A stretch of 64,000 bases of DNA from CPC320 sp002336405 (lineage in GTDB: Bacteria; Pseudomonadota; Alphaproteobacteria; Rhodobacterales; Rhodobacteraceae), in the NCBI GenBank assembly GCA_949372595.1, contig CASIAN010000042.1, positions 10,052 to 74,051 on the forward strand, in the 5' to 3' direction. The notes beneath the pieces were generated by a model. It was not told where the DNA came from and did not search any database. It worked only from the letters and a program-made list of their open reading frames with translations. Position 1 is the stretch's first letter. The number at the start of each line of letters is the position of its first letter. A program made the position numbers and the translations under genes. This document shows, piece by piece, positions 1-8,314 of this stretch.

Positions 1-828
1 TTTGTCTTCCCCATTGCCTGGTGGGGGCTGACGTCGGTCAAGCCGATTTCTGCTGTGTTTGATAAAGACCGGATTGTGGTATTTGATTTTGAGCCAACCC
101 TTGAGAATTACCGCGTGACGGTGCTGGGGTATTCCAAGCGTGGGTCCAAAGAGGACGGAAAAACGTTGATGGGAACCAGCGGCAATAATTCATACGATGG
201 CCGCTCGTCGATCGTGTCGTCGGTTATCGTGGCTGTCGGTTCGACACTGATAACAACGATTTTTGCATTGTTGGCGTCATACGGCCTGTCGCGTATGCGG
301 TTTTGGGGCAGCCAGGGGTATCTCAATTGGATATTGTCACAGCGGTTTTTGCCGCCGGTGGCGATTATTGTGCCTTTGGTGTTCATTTTTCATGATATGG
401 GCCTGCGCGATACTCATGCAGGGCTGATTATCGCGCATACTTTAATCAATATTCCCATCGCAGTTCTACTGCTGAAGTCCTTTATGGATGACATTCCTAT
501 TGATATCGATCAGGCGGCAATGATTGACGGCGCAACGCGCTTTCAGTGCTTCTGGATGGTGATTTTACCGATGGTCAAAGGGGGGCTCGCTGCGACGGCG
601 GTGCTGTGCTTTGTCTTTTCCTGGACCGAATTTTTACTATCATTGTTTTTGACAAGTTCTATCCGAACAATCCCGGTTAAAATAACGACCTATGTCACCT
701 CGACCGGATCTGAATGGGGTTATATTTCCGCACTCGGCACATCTGCGATCCTGCCGAGTTTTATTTTTATTCTATTGGTTCAACGTCACCTGGTTCGCGG
801 ACTAACCATGGGGGCTATCAAGGATTGA
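1..828 (+). CDS. Carbohydrate ABC transporter permease, MalG-type (5' partial)
   Basis: Inner-membrane permease of a binding-protein-dependent sugar importer. The frame is open from base 1, so the gene starts upstream and 275 codons are visible; the internal GTG at 55 is not the true start. After a periplasmic segment there are several hydrophobic helices. The cytoplasmic EAA-type loop that docks on the ATPase (QAAMIDGA) starts near visible residue 171 and is followed by a conserved ILP. The C-terminus ends in GAIKD, as is common for MalG/UgpE permeases. The binding-protein and ATPase genes follow on the same strand, so this is the tail of one import operon, with the partner permease probably just outside the window. 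The substrate cannot be read from this fragment. Confidence 0.9.
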   Translation, partial: FVFPIAWWGLTSVKPISAVFDKDRIVVFDFEPTLENYRVTVLGYSKRGSKEDGKTLMGTSGNNSYDGRSSIVSSVIVAVGSTLITTIFALLASYGLSRMRFWGSQGYLNWILSQRFLPPVAIIVPLVFIFHDMGLRDTHAGLIIAHTLINIPIAVLLLKSFMDDIPIDIDQAAMIDGATRFQCFWMVILPMVKGGLAATAVLCFVFSWTEFLLSLFLTSSIRTIPVKITTYVTSTGSEWGYISALGTSAILPSFIFILLVQRHLVRGLTMGAIKD

Positions 829-879
829 TGGGTGCGCAAGATGCCCGTTAATAATCGCTCAACAAGTGGAGGAAAAACC

Positions 880-2403
880 ATGAGCTTTAAGAGTTATGAT
901 AAGCAAACTTTCATTATCGACACTGCGAATGCTTATACGCAGCGGAAGATTTCAAAACGTGATTTCCTGAGTAAAATGGGGATGGCCGGCATCGGCATGT
1001 CAGCTTTTGCAACTGGTGTTTTGGGTGGGGCGCGTCCTTTCCGGGGCAATATGGCGCATGCCGCTGAGAATAACACGCCGGAAGATGTCGCGAAATTCCT
1101 AAAAGAAGCTGGTAAATCCTTTGCAGGGACAACGATCCGCTATACATCAGAGGCCACTCCGCCAACTGTTGTTCTCGATACACTCAAGGCTGAGTTTACC
1201 GAATTGACGGGGATCAATGTCGAGATCGAAATTGTGCCACTAGAGCAGGTCCTTGCGAAGGCGACACAAGACGTTCAGGGCCAGCTTGGCACATATGATA
1301 TTTACTATCTGGATCAGGCCTGGACGTCGACTTTCTCTCGCGACACCATTGATCCGGTGCAGTACTATAAAGACAAACCTGACCTTGCCATGCCGGGCTT
1401 TGATTTTGACGACTTCTCGAAGCCACTAGTTGAAGGTATTTGCGAGTATGACAACAAATGGGTCGGCCTGCCGTTTGACATCCCGATCTTTACGCTGATG
1501 TATCGCAAGGATCTGCTTGAAAAGCACGGTATCGCCGTTCCGAAAACCTATGATGACTTTACCGCTGCGGCGCAAATGATCACAGCAGCTGAAAAAGAAA
1601 ACGGCATCTTTGGCACGGGCTGTCAGGCTAAATCTGGCCACTATTCTCTGGAATGTGACTGGACTCAGGCTGTCTGGGGACATGGCGGCTCAATTTTTGG
1701 CGCCGACAAAAAGTTCTCGGGCAACGATGCCGAGGGGGTTGCGGGCTTGCAATGGTATCAAGAGATGCTGCGCAATTCCCCGCCTAACTCTGTGGCATCA
1801 ACTTGGGATGGCCAGTGGCAGATGGGCGCCTCTGGGCAGATTGCTTTGTGTCAGTCTTGGGCAGAATTCTTTCCAGGTTGGAATGCCGATGATTCCAAGG
1901 TCAAAGGCCTGTGGGAAATGGCGCATCCGCTGCAGGGTCCACATTCTTTGCGTGGTCGTGGCGATGTTGGCTTTGGTGAAATTCCAAACTGGGGCCATCA
2001 GGGTGGATCGAGTATTGCACTGTCGAAATATTCCAAGAATGCCGATGCTGCATGGTTGTTCCTGCAGTGGGCCTGTTCCAAGGATATTATGACCCGCTGT
2101 ACTTTGGCCGGTGGATTTGCACCAATGCGGAATTCGTCCTATACAGATCCGCGGATTGTCGAGCGCAAAAACCGCGTTGGTGGTGGCACCACACGTCATC
2201 TTGATACGGTGCGCTGGACCATCGACAATGTGATGGCCTCTGAGCCGGATCTGCCGATCTGGGCGGGCGTTGCAAACAATGAAATTCCGACCGAACTTGG
2301 TAAATTGGTGACTGGTCAGGATTACAATGGTGATGCCAAAGCGTGTATGGACCAGATTGCGAAACTGGTTGATGCCAAAGTTGAAGAAGCTGAACTGATC
2401 TAA
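880..2403 (+). CDS. Extracellular solute-binding protein, family 1 (sugar ABC importer)
   Basis: Periplasmic binding protein of 507 aa that delivers substrate to the permease upstream. I chose the ATG at 880 because AGTGGAGGAA lies just before it; an in-frame start further upstream has no comparable site. The N-terminus has a Tat-like stretch, SKRDFLSK at residues 25-32, but with KR rather than a true twin arginine, then a hydrophobic segment and a likely cleavage near AHA at 59-61. The length and Trp/Tyr-rich mature domain fit family 1 sugar-binding proteins of the larger (about 500 aa) class. It sits between permease and ATPase genes, and a strong hairpin follows its stop codon, as is common where the binding protein is made in excess. 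Substrate unknown. Confidence 0.88.
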   Translation: MSFKSYDKQTFIIDTANAYTQRKISKRDFLSKMGMAGIGMSAFATGVLGGARPFRGNMAHAAENNTPEDVAKFLKEAGKSFAGTTIRYTSEATPPTVVLDTLKAEFTELTGINVEIEIVPLEQVLAKATQDVQGQLGTYDIYYLDQAWTSTFSRDTIDPVQYYKDKPDLAMPGFDFDDFSKPLVEGICEYDNKWVGLPFDIPIFTLMYRKDLLEKHGIAVPKTYDDFTAAAQMITAAEKENGIFGTGCQAKSGHYSLECDWTQAVWGHGGSIFGADKKFSGNDAEGVAGLQWYQEMLRNSPPNSVASTWDGQWQMGASGQIALCQSWAEFFPGWNADDSKVKGLWEMAHPLQGPHSLRGRGDVGFGEIPNWGHQGGSSIALSKYSKNADAAWLFLQWACSKDIMTRCTLAGGFAPMRNSSYTDPRIVERKNRVGGGTTRHLDTVRWTIDNVMASEPDLPIWAGVANNEIPTELGKLVTGQDYNGDAKACMDQIAKLVDAKVEEAELI

Positions 2404-2419
2404 AAATAGATCTTTCCTC

Positions 2420-2449
2420 TAACCATCCGGACAAGTGTCCGGGTGGTTA
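2420..2449 (+). terminator. Intra-operon hairpin after the binding-protein gene
   Basis: A 13-bp stem (2420-2432 with 2437-2449, one G-T wobble) closes on a four-base loop AAGT. It begins 17 bases after the stop codon of the binding-protein gene. Only a weak T-run (CCTTTTG) follows, so it may act as a partial terminator or as a 3' stabiliser of the upstream mRNA. Confidence 0.6.
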
Positions 2450-2539
2450 CGACCTTTTGTGTCTGGCGCTTTTGCCGCCATCACCACTAAATCTGGGTGG
2501 GGTGTTTCCACCACAGAGTTTATAGAAGAGAATACGACC

Positions 2540-3616
2540 ATGGGCTCAGTCACAATTCAGAATCTGGTGAAGCGGTACGGCGGCCTTGAGGTCTTGCATG
2601 GGATCGATCTCACCGTTGAGGACGGCAAATTTGTGGTGCTTCTTGGGCCTTCGGGTTGTGGAAAATCGACGCTTTTGCGGATGATTGCCGGGCTTGAGAC
2701 CGTGTCTTCGGGGGATATTGCGATTGGCGAACAACGCGTCAATGATATGCATCCCAAAGACCGAAATATTGCCATGGTGTTTCAAAATTATGCGCTTTAC
2801 GCCCATATGAGTGTGCGTGAAAATATGGCTTTTTCGATGCGGCTGAAAAAGACTGCACAGGCCGAGGTTGATGAACGGGTGAATTGGGCGGCGTCGATTC
2901 TAAGCCTTGAGCCCTATCTTGATCGCTTTCCTAAAGAGCTCTCTGGCGGTCAGCGCCAGCGCGTTGCAATGGGGCGGGCGATTGTGCGCAATCCGGATGT
3001 ATTTTTATTCGATGAACCGCTCTCTAACCTCGATGCGAAATTGCGCGTGCAAATGCGCAAAGAAATCAAAGAACTGCATCAACGGCTGAAAACCACCACG
3101 GTCTATGTCACCCATGACCAGATCGAGGCGATGACCATGGCCGATCAGGTGGTCATCATGCGCGATGGGGTGATTGAACAGATCGGCACGCCGCTGGATA
3201 TTTATGACAATCCCGACAATCTGTTCGTGGCGCAGTTTATCGGCTCGCCGGGAATGAACCTTCTGTCTGGTGAGATTGTGCAAGGTGCGGGTGGAAAAAT
3301 GTTCCAGACTGGTGATGTGACCTGTGAGCTTCCGCAGAACAGTGCAGCAATGGTCGGTCAAAAAGTTCTCTACGGGATCAGGCCAGAACATTTGCAAGCG
3401 TCGATGCAGGGCAGTGGCCTGTCTGCGACAGTCACGGTTGTTGAGCCAACCGGACCGGAGATTCATCTGTACGCCACATTGGCCGGACATGAAATCTGCG
3501 CGATTGCCCATCAGCGTCTTGATTGGAAGCCCGATGACGAGCTTAAGTTAAATCCGATGGTCGATCGTGTGCATCTGTTTGATGCCGAGACGAAGGTTGC
3601 AATCCCCGCGGGCTGA
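2540..3616 (+). CDS. Sugar ABC transporter ATP-binding protein (MalK/UgpC family)
   Basis: ATPase that powers the importer; 358 aa, the usual length for the MalK/UgpC group. The start is the ATG at 2540, preceded by AGAAGAGAA; the frame is open further upstream but that stretch is not conserved-looking. Walker A (GPSGCGKST) is at residues 36-44, the LSGGQ signature near 134-138, Walker B (FLFDEP) near 154-160 and the switch His in VTHDQ after it. The C-terminal 120 residues form the TOBE/MalK regulatory region, with the YGIRPEHL motif. It is the last gene of the importer operon. The ATPase type is certain; the sugar is not. Confidence 0.92.
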   Translation: MGSVTIQNLVKRYGGLEVLHGIDLTVEDGKFVVLLGPSGCGKSTLLRMIAGLETVSSGDIAIGEQRVNDMHPKDRNIAMVFQNYALYAHMSVRENMAFSMRLKKTAQAEVDERVNWAASILSLEPYLDRFPKELSGGQRQRVAMGRAIVRNPDVFLFDEPLSNLDAKLRVQMRKEIKELHQRLKTTTVYVTHDQIEAMTMADQVVIMRDGVIEQIGTPLDIYDNPDNLFVAQFIGSPGMNLLSGEIVQGAGGKMFQTGDVTCELPQNSAAMVGQKVLYGIRPEHLQASMQGSGLSATVTVVEPTGPEIHLYATLAGHEICAIAHQRLDWKPDDELKLNPMVDRVHLFDAETKVAIPAG

Positions 3617-3984
3617 AAATCCCCTGTTTCTGAGGCGCTCGGCAAATGCTTATCAGATCGAAAGCCATCTCCTATACCCGCAGGCTTGCCTCACCACCAA
3701 TTTTCTAAATTATCATCACTTTTGAGGCTTGGCCTGCTGGACAGTATTGGCTGGAAGCGCGTTGGCCTCACATATAAAGTGCTTGTGGGTGCGTGGACAA
3801 ATGTTGCAGTCCCTCAGTCCCTCAGCCCTCAGGCCGTCTCTGTAAATGCCAGTGCCTTTGGGCACTTTCGTTTAGAGAGGGTACTGTTTTGAATGGCCAA
3901 GTCTTTACTTATAATAAGCAATGTGGGTCGCAGAAAGGTTTCCATAGCATACACAAGCTGCGTGATTTCCTTTTCACCGGGTGA
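3617..3984. other. Intergenic region with DUF4145 3' remnant and a small hairpin
   Basis: No intact gene seen. On the minus strand, 3829-3984 continues the reading frame of the DUF4145 gene past its in-frame TGA. On the plus strand, AGTGCC-TTTG-GGCACT at 3851-3866 forms a 6-bp hairpin followed by TTCGTTT, a weak candidate terminator for the ABC operon. Confidence 0.45.
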
Positions 3985-4437
3985 TCAAGCGCAATGGGCT
4001 GCAGCGTTTCCTGCATCAGTTATTACACTAAGAATGTCATGTTCTTTCGTACCAATCCACCCGCCTAACAGCAGCTCCACCAACTTCCTATTAACCGTAT
4101 GGGCTGCATCAATTCCTAGAACTTCAGTGCCACGATCAAGGGCGGCGCGTAGCCCACTGGTTGTAAGGATGTAGGCTTGACTGTTACAAACCGCATGCAT
4201 TTCCTTAAAATTGCGTTGCAGTCGCGGATCAACCTTGCCAATTGATAGGAGCCAAGGGGGCTTTTTCCTATTCTCAGATCTTGGATACGTGACTTTTGTT
4301 CGAATATAATCATGTTGCACCTTACCAGTGTGATCATACCAAGCTTTGGTCTCGTCACTATTCCAACTGACTTCCAAATAGAAGATGGTTTCGCATCCTC
4401 GGCATTGCAGCAACGAATGATCGGAGCCGCCACTCAT
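3829..4437 (-). pseudogene. DUF4145-type protein with an in-frame stop
   Basis: The open part (4437 to 3985, 150 aa) has an N-terminal CxxC-containing stretch (LLQCRGCETIFY) and a C-terminal block ending in DAGNAAAH. That block matches the DUF4145 signature, in which a GNxAAH motif closes an alpha-helical domain. A TGA (3985-3987) interrupts just after AAHCA. The same frame then continues for about 50 codons (SPGEKEITQLVYAMETFLR) that look like the usual DUF4145 C-terminal helix, stopping at 3829. Known relatives often have a Trp at this point, so a TGG to TGA change is the simplest reading. The 5' end abuts a broken IS3 element and the upstream frame is closed by a stop, so the N-terminus may also be lost. 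DUF4145 proteins often accompany restriction or defence genes; here that is only context. Confidence 0.6.
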
Positions 4438-4499
4438 TTTCTTGCCATTTCGGTCTTCACTCTTTCATGCCGCTCAAACATTACTGGTCTAATCCCGGT

Positions 4500-5480
4500 T
4501 TGGTTCCGGCGTCTTTCGCGTAATATTTGCTATGAAAGAGCGAACCAATGGCAAAGAGATATGCAGACGCGTTTTGGCCTGATGCTGTGCGGATTGCCAC
4601 TACTCGTGGCGTAACGCGACCGCAGCTTTCATCAGATTTGGGGGGTGGCCAATCGACGCTGAGCAAACGGGGTCAACAGCATCAACACGTTGACCTGATG
4701 TCTGGGCTGCATGACCACGTGGAAAAGAAGAACACGCGCCTTCGCAAAGAAGTCCGCCTTCTGCGCGAGGAGAGGGAAGTGCTAAAAAATGCAGCAATCC
4801 AGAAACTTCAGCGTATTGCACAGCATTATGGAATTACAGGCCATCTACAAAGGGCCAAACACCAGCAAGAAGCACCCTGAGCACCGCATGTATCCGTACC
4901 TGCTAAGAAAGCTACCAATTACGCAGCCCAATCAGGTTTGGTGCAGCGACATCACCTACATCCCAGTCAAAAACGGCTTTCTGTGTCTGGTGGCGATCAT
5001 GGATTGGGCGGCGCGCAAACTGCTGACTTGGCAGCTCTCAAATACGCTGGATGCTCGCTTCTGTGTTGAAGCGCTGGAGGAGGCTATTTCCCAATATGGC
5101 AAGCTGGAAATAATGAACACGGATCAGGGCAGTCAATATACAGGCTCGAGCTGGATCACAACTTTGACGGAAGCCAAAATCAAAATATCAATGGATGGCA
5201 GGGGCCGCTATCTGGACCACATCTTTATCGAACGGCTGTGGCGGTCGTTGAAACAGGCGGCCGTCTATCTGCATGAAATCACCGACGGTTTCCAAGCAAA
5301 ACGGATCAGCGATAACTGGATTGGATTTTACAATTCTGAGCGCCCTCACACAGCGCTCGACAAAAGGACGCCGGACGCGGCATACTTTGTCCAAGTAAAG
5401 ATGCGAAAAGCGGCATGAACAGAAAACTGCTACATCTTAGATCAGCCGCAAACCTGTCCTAAAAAGCACGACCACTTCAG
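4500..5480 (+). mobile_element. Degenerate IS3-family insertion sequence
   Basis: Holds the broken OrfA/OrfB pair. A terminal-repeat-like sequence, TGTCCTAAAAAGCACGACCA, lies at about 5455-5474 downstream of OrfB. No matching left inverted repeat is visible near 4450-4550 and no target duplication was found. Boundaries are approximate. Confidence 0.6.
4548..5418 (+). pseudogene. IS3-family transposase, OrfA and OrfB remnants
   Basis: The first frame (4548-4880) begins as IS3 OrfA, with a helix-turn-helix and the leucine-rich coiled coil (ENxRLRKEVRLLREE-like) ending near KNAA. The second frame (4789-5418) carries the OrfB integrase core: CSDITY (first Asp), NTDQGSQY (second Asp) and FIERLWRSLK (Glu), ending with the usual RPHTALDKRTP region. 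The HTH_21 region that normally joins OrfA to the core, roughly 100 residues, is missing, so the sequence runs from the OrfA coiled coil almost directly to LQAIYKGP. The DDE residues remain, but no single or frameshifted product would be a complete transposase. Confidence 0.82.
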
Positions 5481-5661
5481 AGCACTCAACGGGGGCATTC
5501 CGCACCCACTCAATAGTAGCATATATATAAATTATTGATTTATATGGTGTTTATTGTCACGGTCTGACACGATTCTAATTATTTACTTCGTGAGCAATTA
5601 CGAATGGAACTATTGAAACTCAATAGTATAAATGCGTTAGTGAAAAGGCAATTGAAAGGTT
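5419..5661. other. AT-rich spacer, no gene seen
   Basis: Contains the right end of the IS3 remnant, then AT-rich sequence (for example AGCATATATATAAATTATTG near 5518). No coding potential, RNA gene or clear promoter recognised. Confidence 0.4.
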
Positions 5662-6176
5662 TCAGACAACATGCTCGTAAAACGAGACATCAGCATCTTC
5701 CTTCACAAACACAAAGCCGACATCTAAAAATGATTGCTGACTGGTGATATTGATGGACTTTATTTCAGCGTCAATAAATCGAACATTCGAATAAATCGTT
5801 TTAAAAAAAGATATAGCGTCCCTCAAACATCCTTTTGTCTTTCGCTGGCCTCTCATTTTAGGCGAAAGATTTATTGAAATAAGTGCTCTTTCACCTTCTG
5901 AATCCAAACGGACTATTGCGACTTTTTCATTTGTATTTTCATTTTCACACACATCACAAGCAATCTGTTCGGATTTGTGAGTGATGAGGCAAACCAACCA
6001 CTATGCCCATCCCACTCAACTAAATCAGTTGTATGTGACATCTGCCTTGTAAGTTCATCGTTTCGCCGATCAAATATATCTTTGCTGTCACTCTCGTTGG
6101 CTTTGCGTGTGTTAGGCACTTTTGCTTCACTCTCTTTCAAACTTGCGTATTTGAACTGTGCCTTCAAGCGACTCAT
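5662..6176 (-). pseudogene. GNAT N-acetyltransferase, frameshifted
   Basis: Two overlapping minus-strand frames together make one GNAT protein. The upstream part (6176 to 5913) contains RKANESDSKDIFDRRNDELT, typical of the start of sugar-nucleotide or flagellin-modification type acetyltransferases, followed by FASSLTNPNRLLVM. The downstream part (5997 to 5662) supplies the beta-strand AIVRLDSEGERALISINL and the acetyl-CoA loop region SPKMRGQRKTKGCL, and ends near FLDVGFVFVKED. The switch of frame falls between about 5935 and 5975, consistent with a one-base indel. AT-rich composition and IS neighbours suggest acquired, decaying DNA. A glycan-modifying role is inference from the N-terminal resemblance. 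Confidence 0.68.
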
Positions 6177-6286
6177 CCACTTATCAAAAAGGACTAGATC
6201 GATAAATTTAAATCGTTGTTTTTTGAATCATTTCACTACTGCGAACTCAACACTACCGTTTCTTTATATACGCCAATCATTTCGAT

Positions 6287-7243
6287 CTAAGGCACCCTTC
6301 GCGTGAAACTGGGCGGAAAGCCAAATTCATCACGGTAATATTTGCTAAAGATACGGCGATTTGAAAATCCGGTTGCCAATGAAATTTCAAGGATTGACAT
6401 AGAGGTATGCTCGATCAAAAGCCGCCCATGTTGCATTCGCAGCTTGCGGTAATAGGCTTTCGGTGATTGGCCCAAATGCGCCGCAAAAAGCCTTTCTGTC
6501 TGCCGGATGGAAAGGCCAATTCTGGTCGTGATATCCCGCAGCAAAAGCGGGTTCTCTAGATGATTTGACATGAGGCCCAAGGCTTGGCGCAGTTTTGGCG
6601 GGGCGCTGCGCAAGAATCCGGTCTGTTCGCGTGGCTGATCGGTATTTCCCATGCGTGGAAAGCTGATCATCAGATGCGCACAGAGCTGTTGGGTCAGTTC
6701 GTCGCCGACCTGCCTTTGAATGAAGGCAATCACCATATCCAACGTTGCGGCCTCGCCAGGGGTGCTGGTCACATGATTTGAAGTGACAAACAATGCGTCG
6801 CGCGCAGAAATATTGTGGTGGCGTTCGGCAAAGGCTGGCAATGTTGTCCAATGCACCGTCCCGGCCCCGTTTTGCAACAGACCTGCATCGGCCATTTTCC
6901 AGGCGGAACAACCGGTACCAAGGATTTCGGTACCGGCACGGTGAGCAAGCCGCAACAATTTTTGAATGTTACCCTGAGATTTGTAGGGTGAGCGCAACCC
7001 GCAACATAAAAACAGTGTCTGTGCGCGATCTGGTCCTTTAAGCGCCTGCAGACTGTCCGAAAAAGACAATTCACAGGTTACATCAAGCCCTATTTTTGAG
7101 GGTACTTGCCTCTCGGTGACAGAGCCAACTTCGATGCGCAATCTTGCTTTGGGTTTCACAGCCTTGAGCCTGTGCAGCGGCTCCAAAATGGCACCAAGCG
7201 ACAGATGTGAGAACCCCGGAACCAGAACAATCAAAATGCGCAT
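6287..7243 (-). CDS. GlxA-family transcriptional regulator (DJ-1/PfpI-like + AraC HTH)
   Basis: DNA-binding regulator of 318 aa. I placed the start at the ATG at 7243 (MRILIVLVPGF) because AAGGAAG sits 6-7 bases before it; the frame is open slightly further upstream without a better site. Residues 1 to about 170 form a DJ-1/PfpI-like (class I amidotransferase fold) sensor domain. The last 100 residues carry the AraC double helix-turn-helix, with LRDITTRIGLSIRQTERLF and the family motif ISLATGFSNRRIFSKYYRDEFG. Regulators of this type often control amino-acid or quaternary-amine catabolism and are usually encoded beside their targets. Here the divergent dioxygenase and P450 genes are the likely targets, across a 98-bp gap. 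Confidence 0.88.
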   Translation of the reverse strand: MRILIVLVPGFSHLSLGAILEPLHRLKAVKPKARLRIEVGSVTERQVPSKIGLDVTCELSFSDSLQALKGPDRAQTLFLCCGLRSPYKSQGNIQKLLRLAHRAGTEILGTGCSAWKMADAGLLQNGAGTVHWTTLPAFAERHHNISARDALFVTSNHVTSTPGEAATLDMVIAFIQRQVGDELTQQLCAHLMISFPRMGNTDQPREQTGFLRSAPPKLRQALGLMSNHLENPLLLRDITTRIGLSIRQTERLFAAHLGQSPKAYYRKLRMQHGRLLIEHTSMSILEISLATGFSNRRIFSKYYRDEFGFPPSFTRRVP

Positions 7244-7341
7244 AGCGTCTTCCTTTGTGTTTATGTCGCCTTTCAATACCCTTTTAACGCGAGTCTTATC
7301 CTAGGTGTCATATATTGCAATTAGGAATTTGGAGACATGCT

Positions 7342-8217
7342 ATGACAGCCTATCAACACATTGGCGTAAAACCGATTACTGGCGCGATGGGCGCTGAAGT
7401 TTTTGATGTCGATCTCTCGGCTGATTTAGACGCTGTTACCTTCGTCGAGATTAAACGGGCGTTTCATAGTCATCTGGTGCTGATTTTTCGCGATCAGAAA
7501 CTGACCGATCAGCAACAATATGATTTTTCAGCGCGCTTTGGCCCCATCATCCCGCACCCCTATGTCAAGGGACTGCCGGACATTCCAGAAATTTTCAAGA
7601 TTATCCGCGAGCCTGGCGAAAGTTATAGTTGGGACAGTTTTTATCACTCAGACCTGATGTTTCTTGAACGTCCGCCGTTGGGCGCCACGCTTTATGCAAA
7701 AGAATTGCCGCCCTATGGGGCAGATACAGCCTTTACCAATTTGTATCTTGCCTATGAGACGCTCTCGGACGGGATGAAATCCTTGTTGACGGGGTTGGAG
7801 GCGGTAAACGAATCCGGCGACCCTCAGCAATATTCAAACCGCTATCAATCGATGGATGAATTGGCCAAAAATGACGCGATGGGTGCCACGCACCCTGTGG
7901 TGCGGGTCAATCCCGACACCGGTCGCAAGGCGCTGTTTGTCAGCCTGGCCTTTACCACGCGTTTTGTCGGCATGACCGAGCAAGAAAGCCTGCCCTTGCT
8001 AAAATATCTCTATGAGCATTCGATACAGGCGCATTTGGGCTGTCGACTTTCTTGGCAACCCGGATCAATGGCGATGTGGGATAATCGGGTATGCCTGCAC
8101 CATGGCGTCAGCGATTATTTTGGCGAGGTGGCCAAACATCGTCGCGTGATGCAACGCGCCACTATTCAGGGTGAAATCCCAATTGCAGCGGCCGCCGCGG
8201 AACCCAAAGTGGCATGA
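7342..8217 (+). CDS. TauD/TfdA-family Fe(II)/2-oxoglutarate dioxygenase
   Basis: Non-haem iron oxygenase of 291 aa that couples 2-oxoglutarate decarboxylation to substrate oxidation. The start is the ATG at 7342, with GGAG at 7331-7334. The metal ligands are visible: His102 and Asp104 in the HSD motif and the distal His at 253/254 in CLHHGV, followed by Arg residues in HRRVMQR that would bind the 2-oxoglutarate carboxylate. Length and the VFDVDLS N-terminal region match the TauD family. It is followed 97 bp later by a cytochrome P450, so the pair may act successively on one substrate. The family name does not fix the substrate; taurine is only one of many. Confidence 0.9.
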   Translation: MTAYQHIGVKPITGAMGAEVFDVDLSADLDAVTFVEIKRAFHSHLVLIFRDQKLTDQQQYDFSARFGPIIPHPYVKGLPDIPEIFKIIREPGESYSWDSFYHSDLMFLERPPLGATLYAKELPPYGADTAFTNLYLAYETLSDGMKSLLTGLEAVNESGDPQQYSNRYQSMDELAKNDAMGATHPVVRVNPDTGRKALFVSLAFTTRFVGMTEQESLPLLKYLYEHSIQAHLGCRLSWQPGSMAMWDNRVCLHHGVSDYFGEVAKHRRVMQRATIQGEIPIAAAAAEPKVA

Positions 8218-8224
8218 GCCTCAC

Positions 8225-8279
8225 AAGGTATGGAGGCTGCGATATGCGCTTAAAAAGGGATGGAGGCGGCGGTATGCGC
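8225..8279 (+). repeat. Imperfect 25-bp direct repeat with SD-like cores
   Basis: Two copies (8225-8249 and 8255-8279, period 30) match at 22 of 25 positions. Each contains ATGGAGG, a strong Shine-Dalgarno-like core, and ends in TATGCGC. They lie in the 97-bp gap between the dioxygenase and P450 genes, 36 bp or more before the P450 start. Confidence 0.8.
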
Positions 8280-8314
8280 CGCCCGCCCGAACTGTCACCA
8301 CGTGGTCTGTTAGA

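Noticed and set aside
880..930. Genuine twin-arginine signal on the sugar-binding protein
   Set aside because: The motif reads SKRDFLSK with Lys-Arg rather than Arg-Arg, so Tat export is possible but not shown; recorded only as Tat-like.
3686..3984. Short plus-strand frames between the ABC operon and the DUF4145 remnant
   Set aside because: They overlap the minus-strand DUF4145 continuation, lack ribosome-binding sites and show no recognisable motif.
8171..8314. Extended N-terminus of the P450 reading into the 25-bp repeats
   Set aside because: That part is arginine-rich, overlaps the end of the dioxygenase gene and does not resemble P450 N-termini; the ATG at 8315 gives the normal length.
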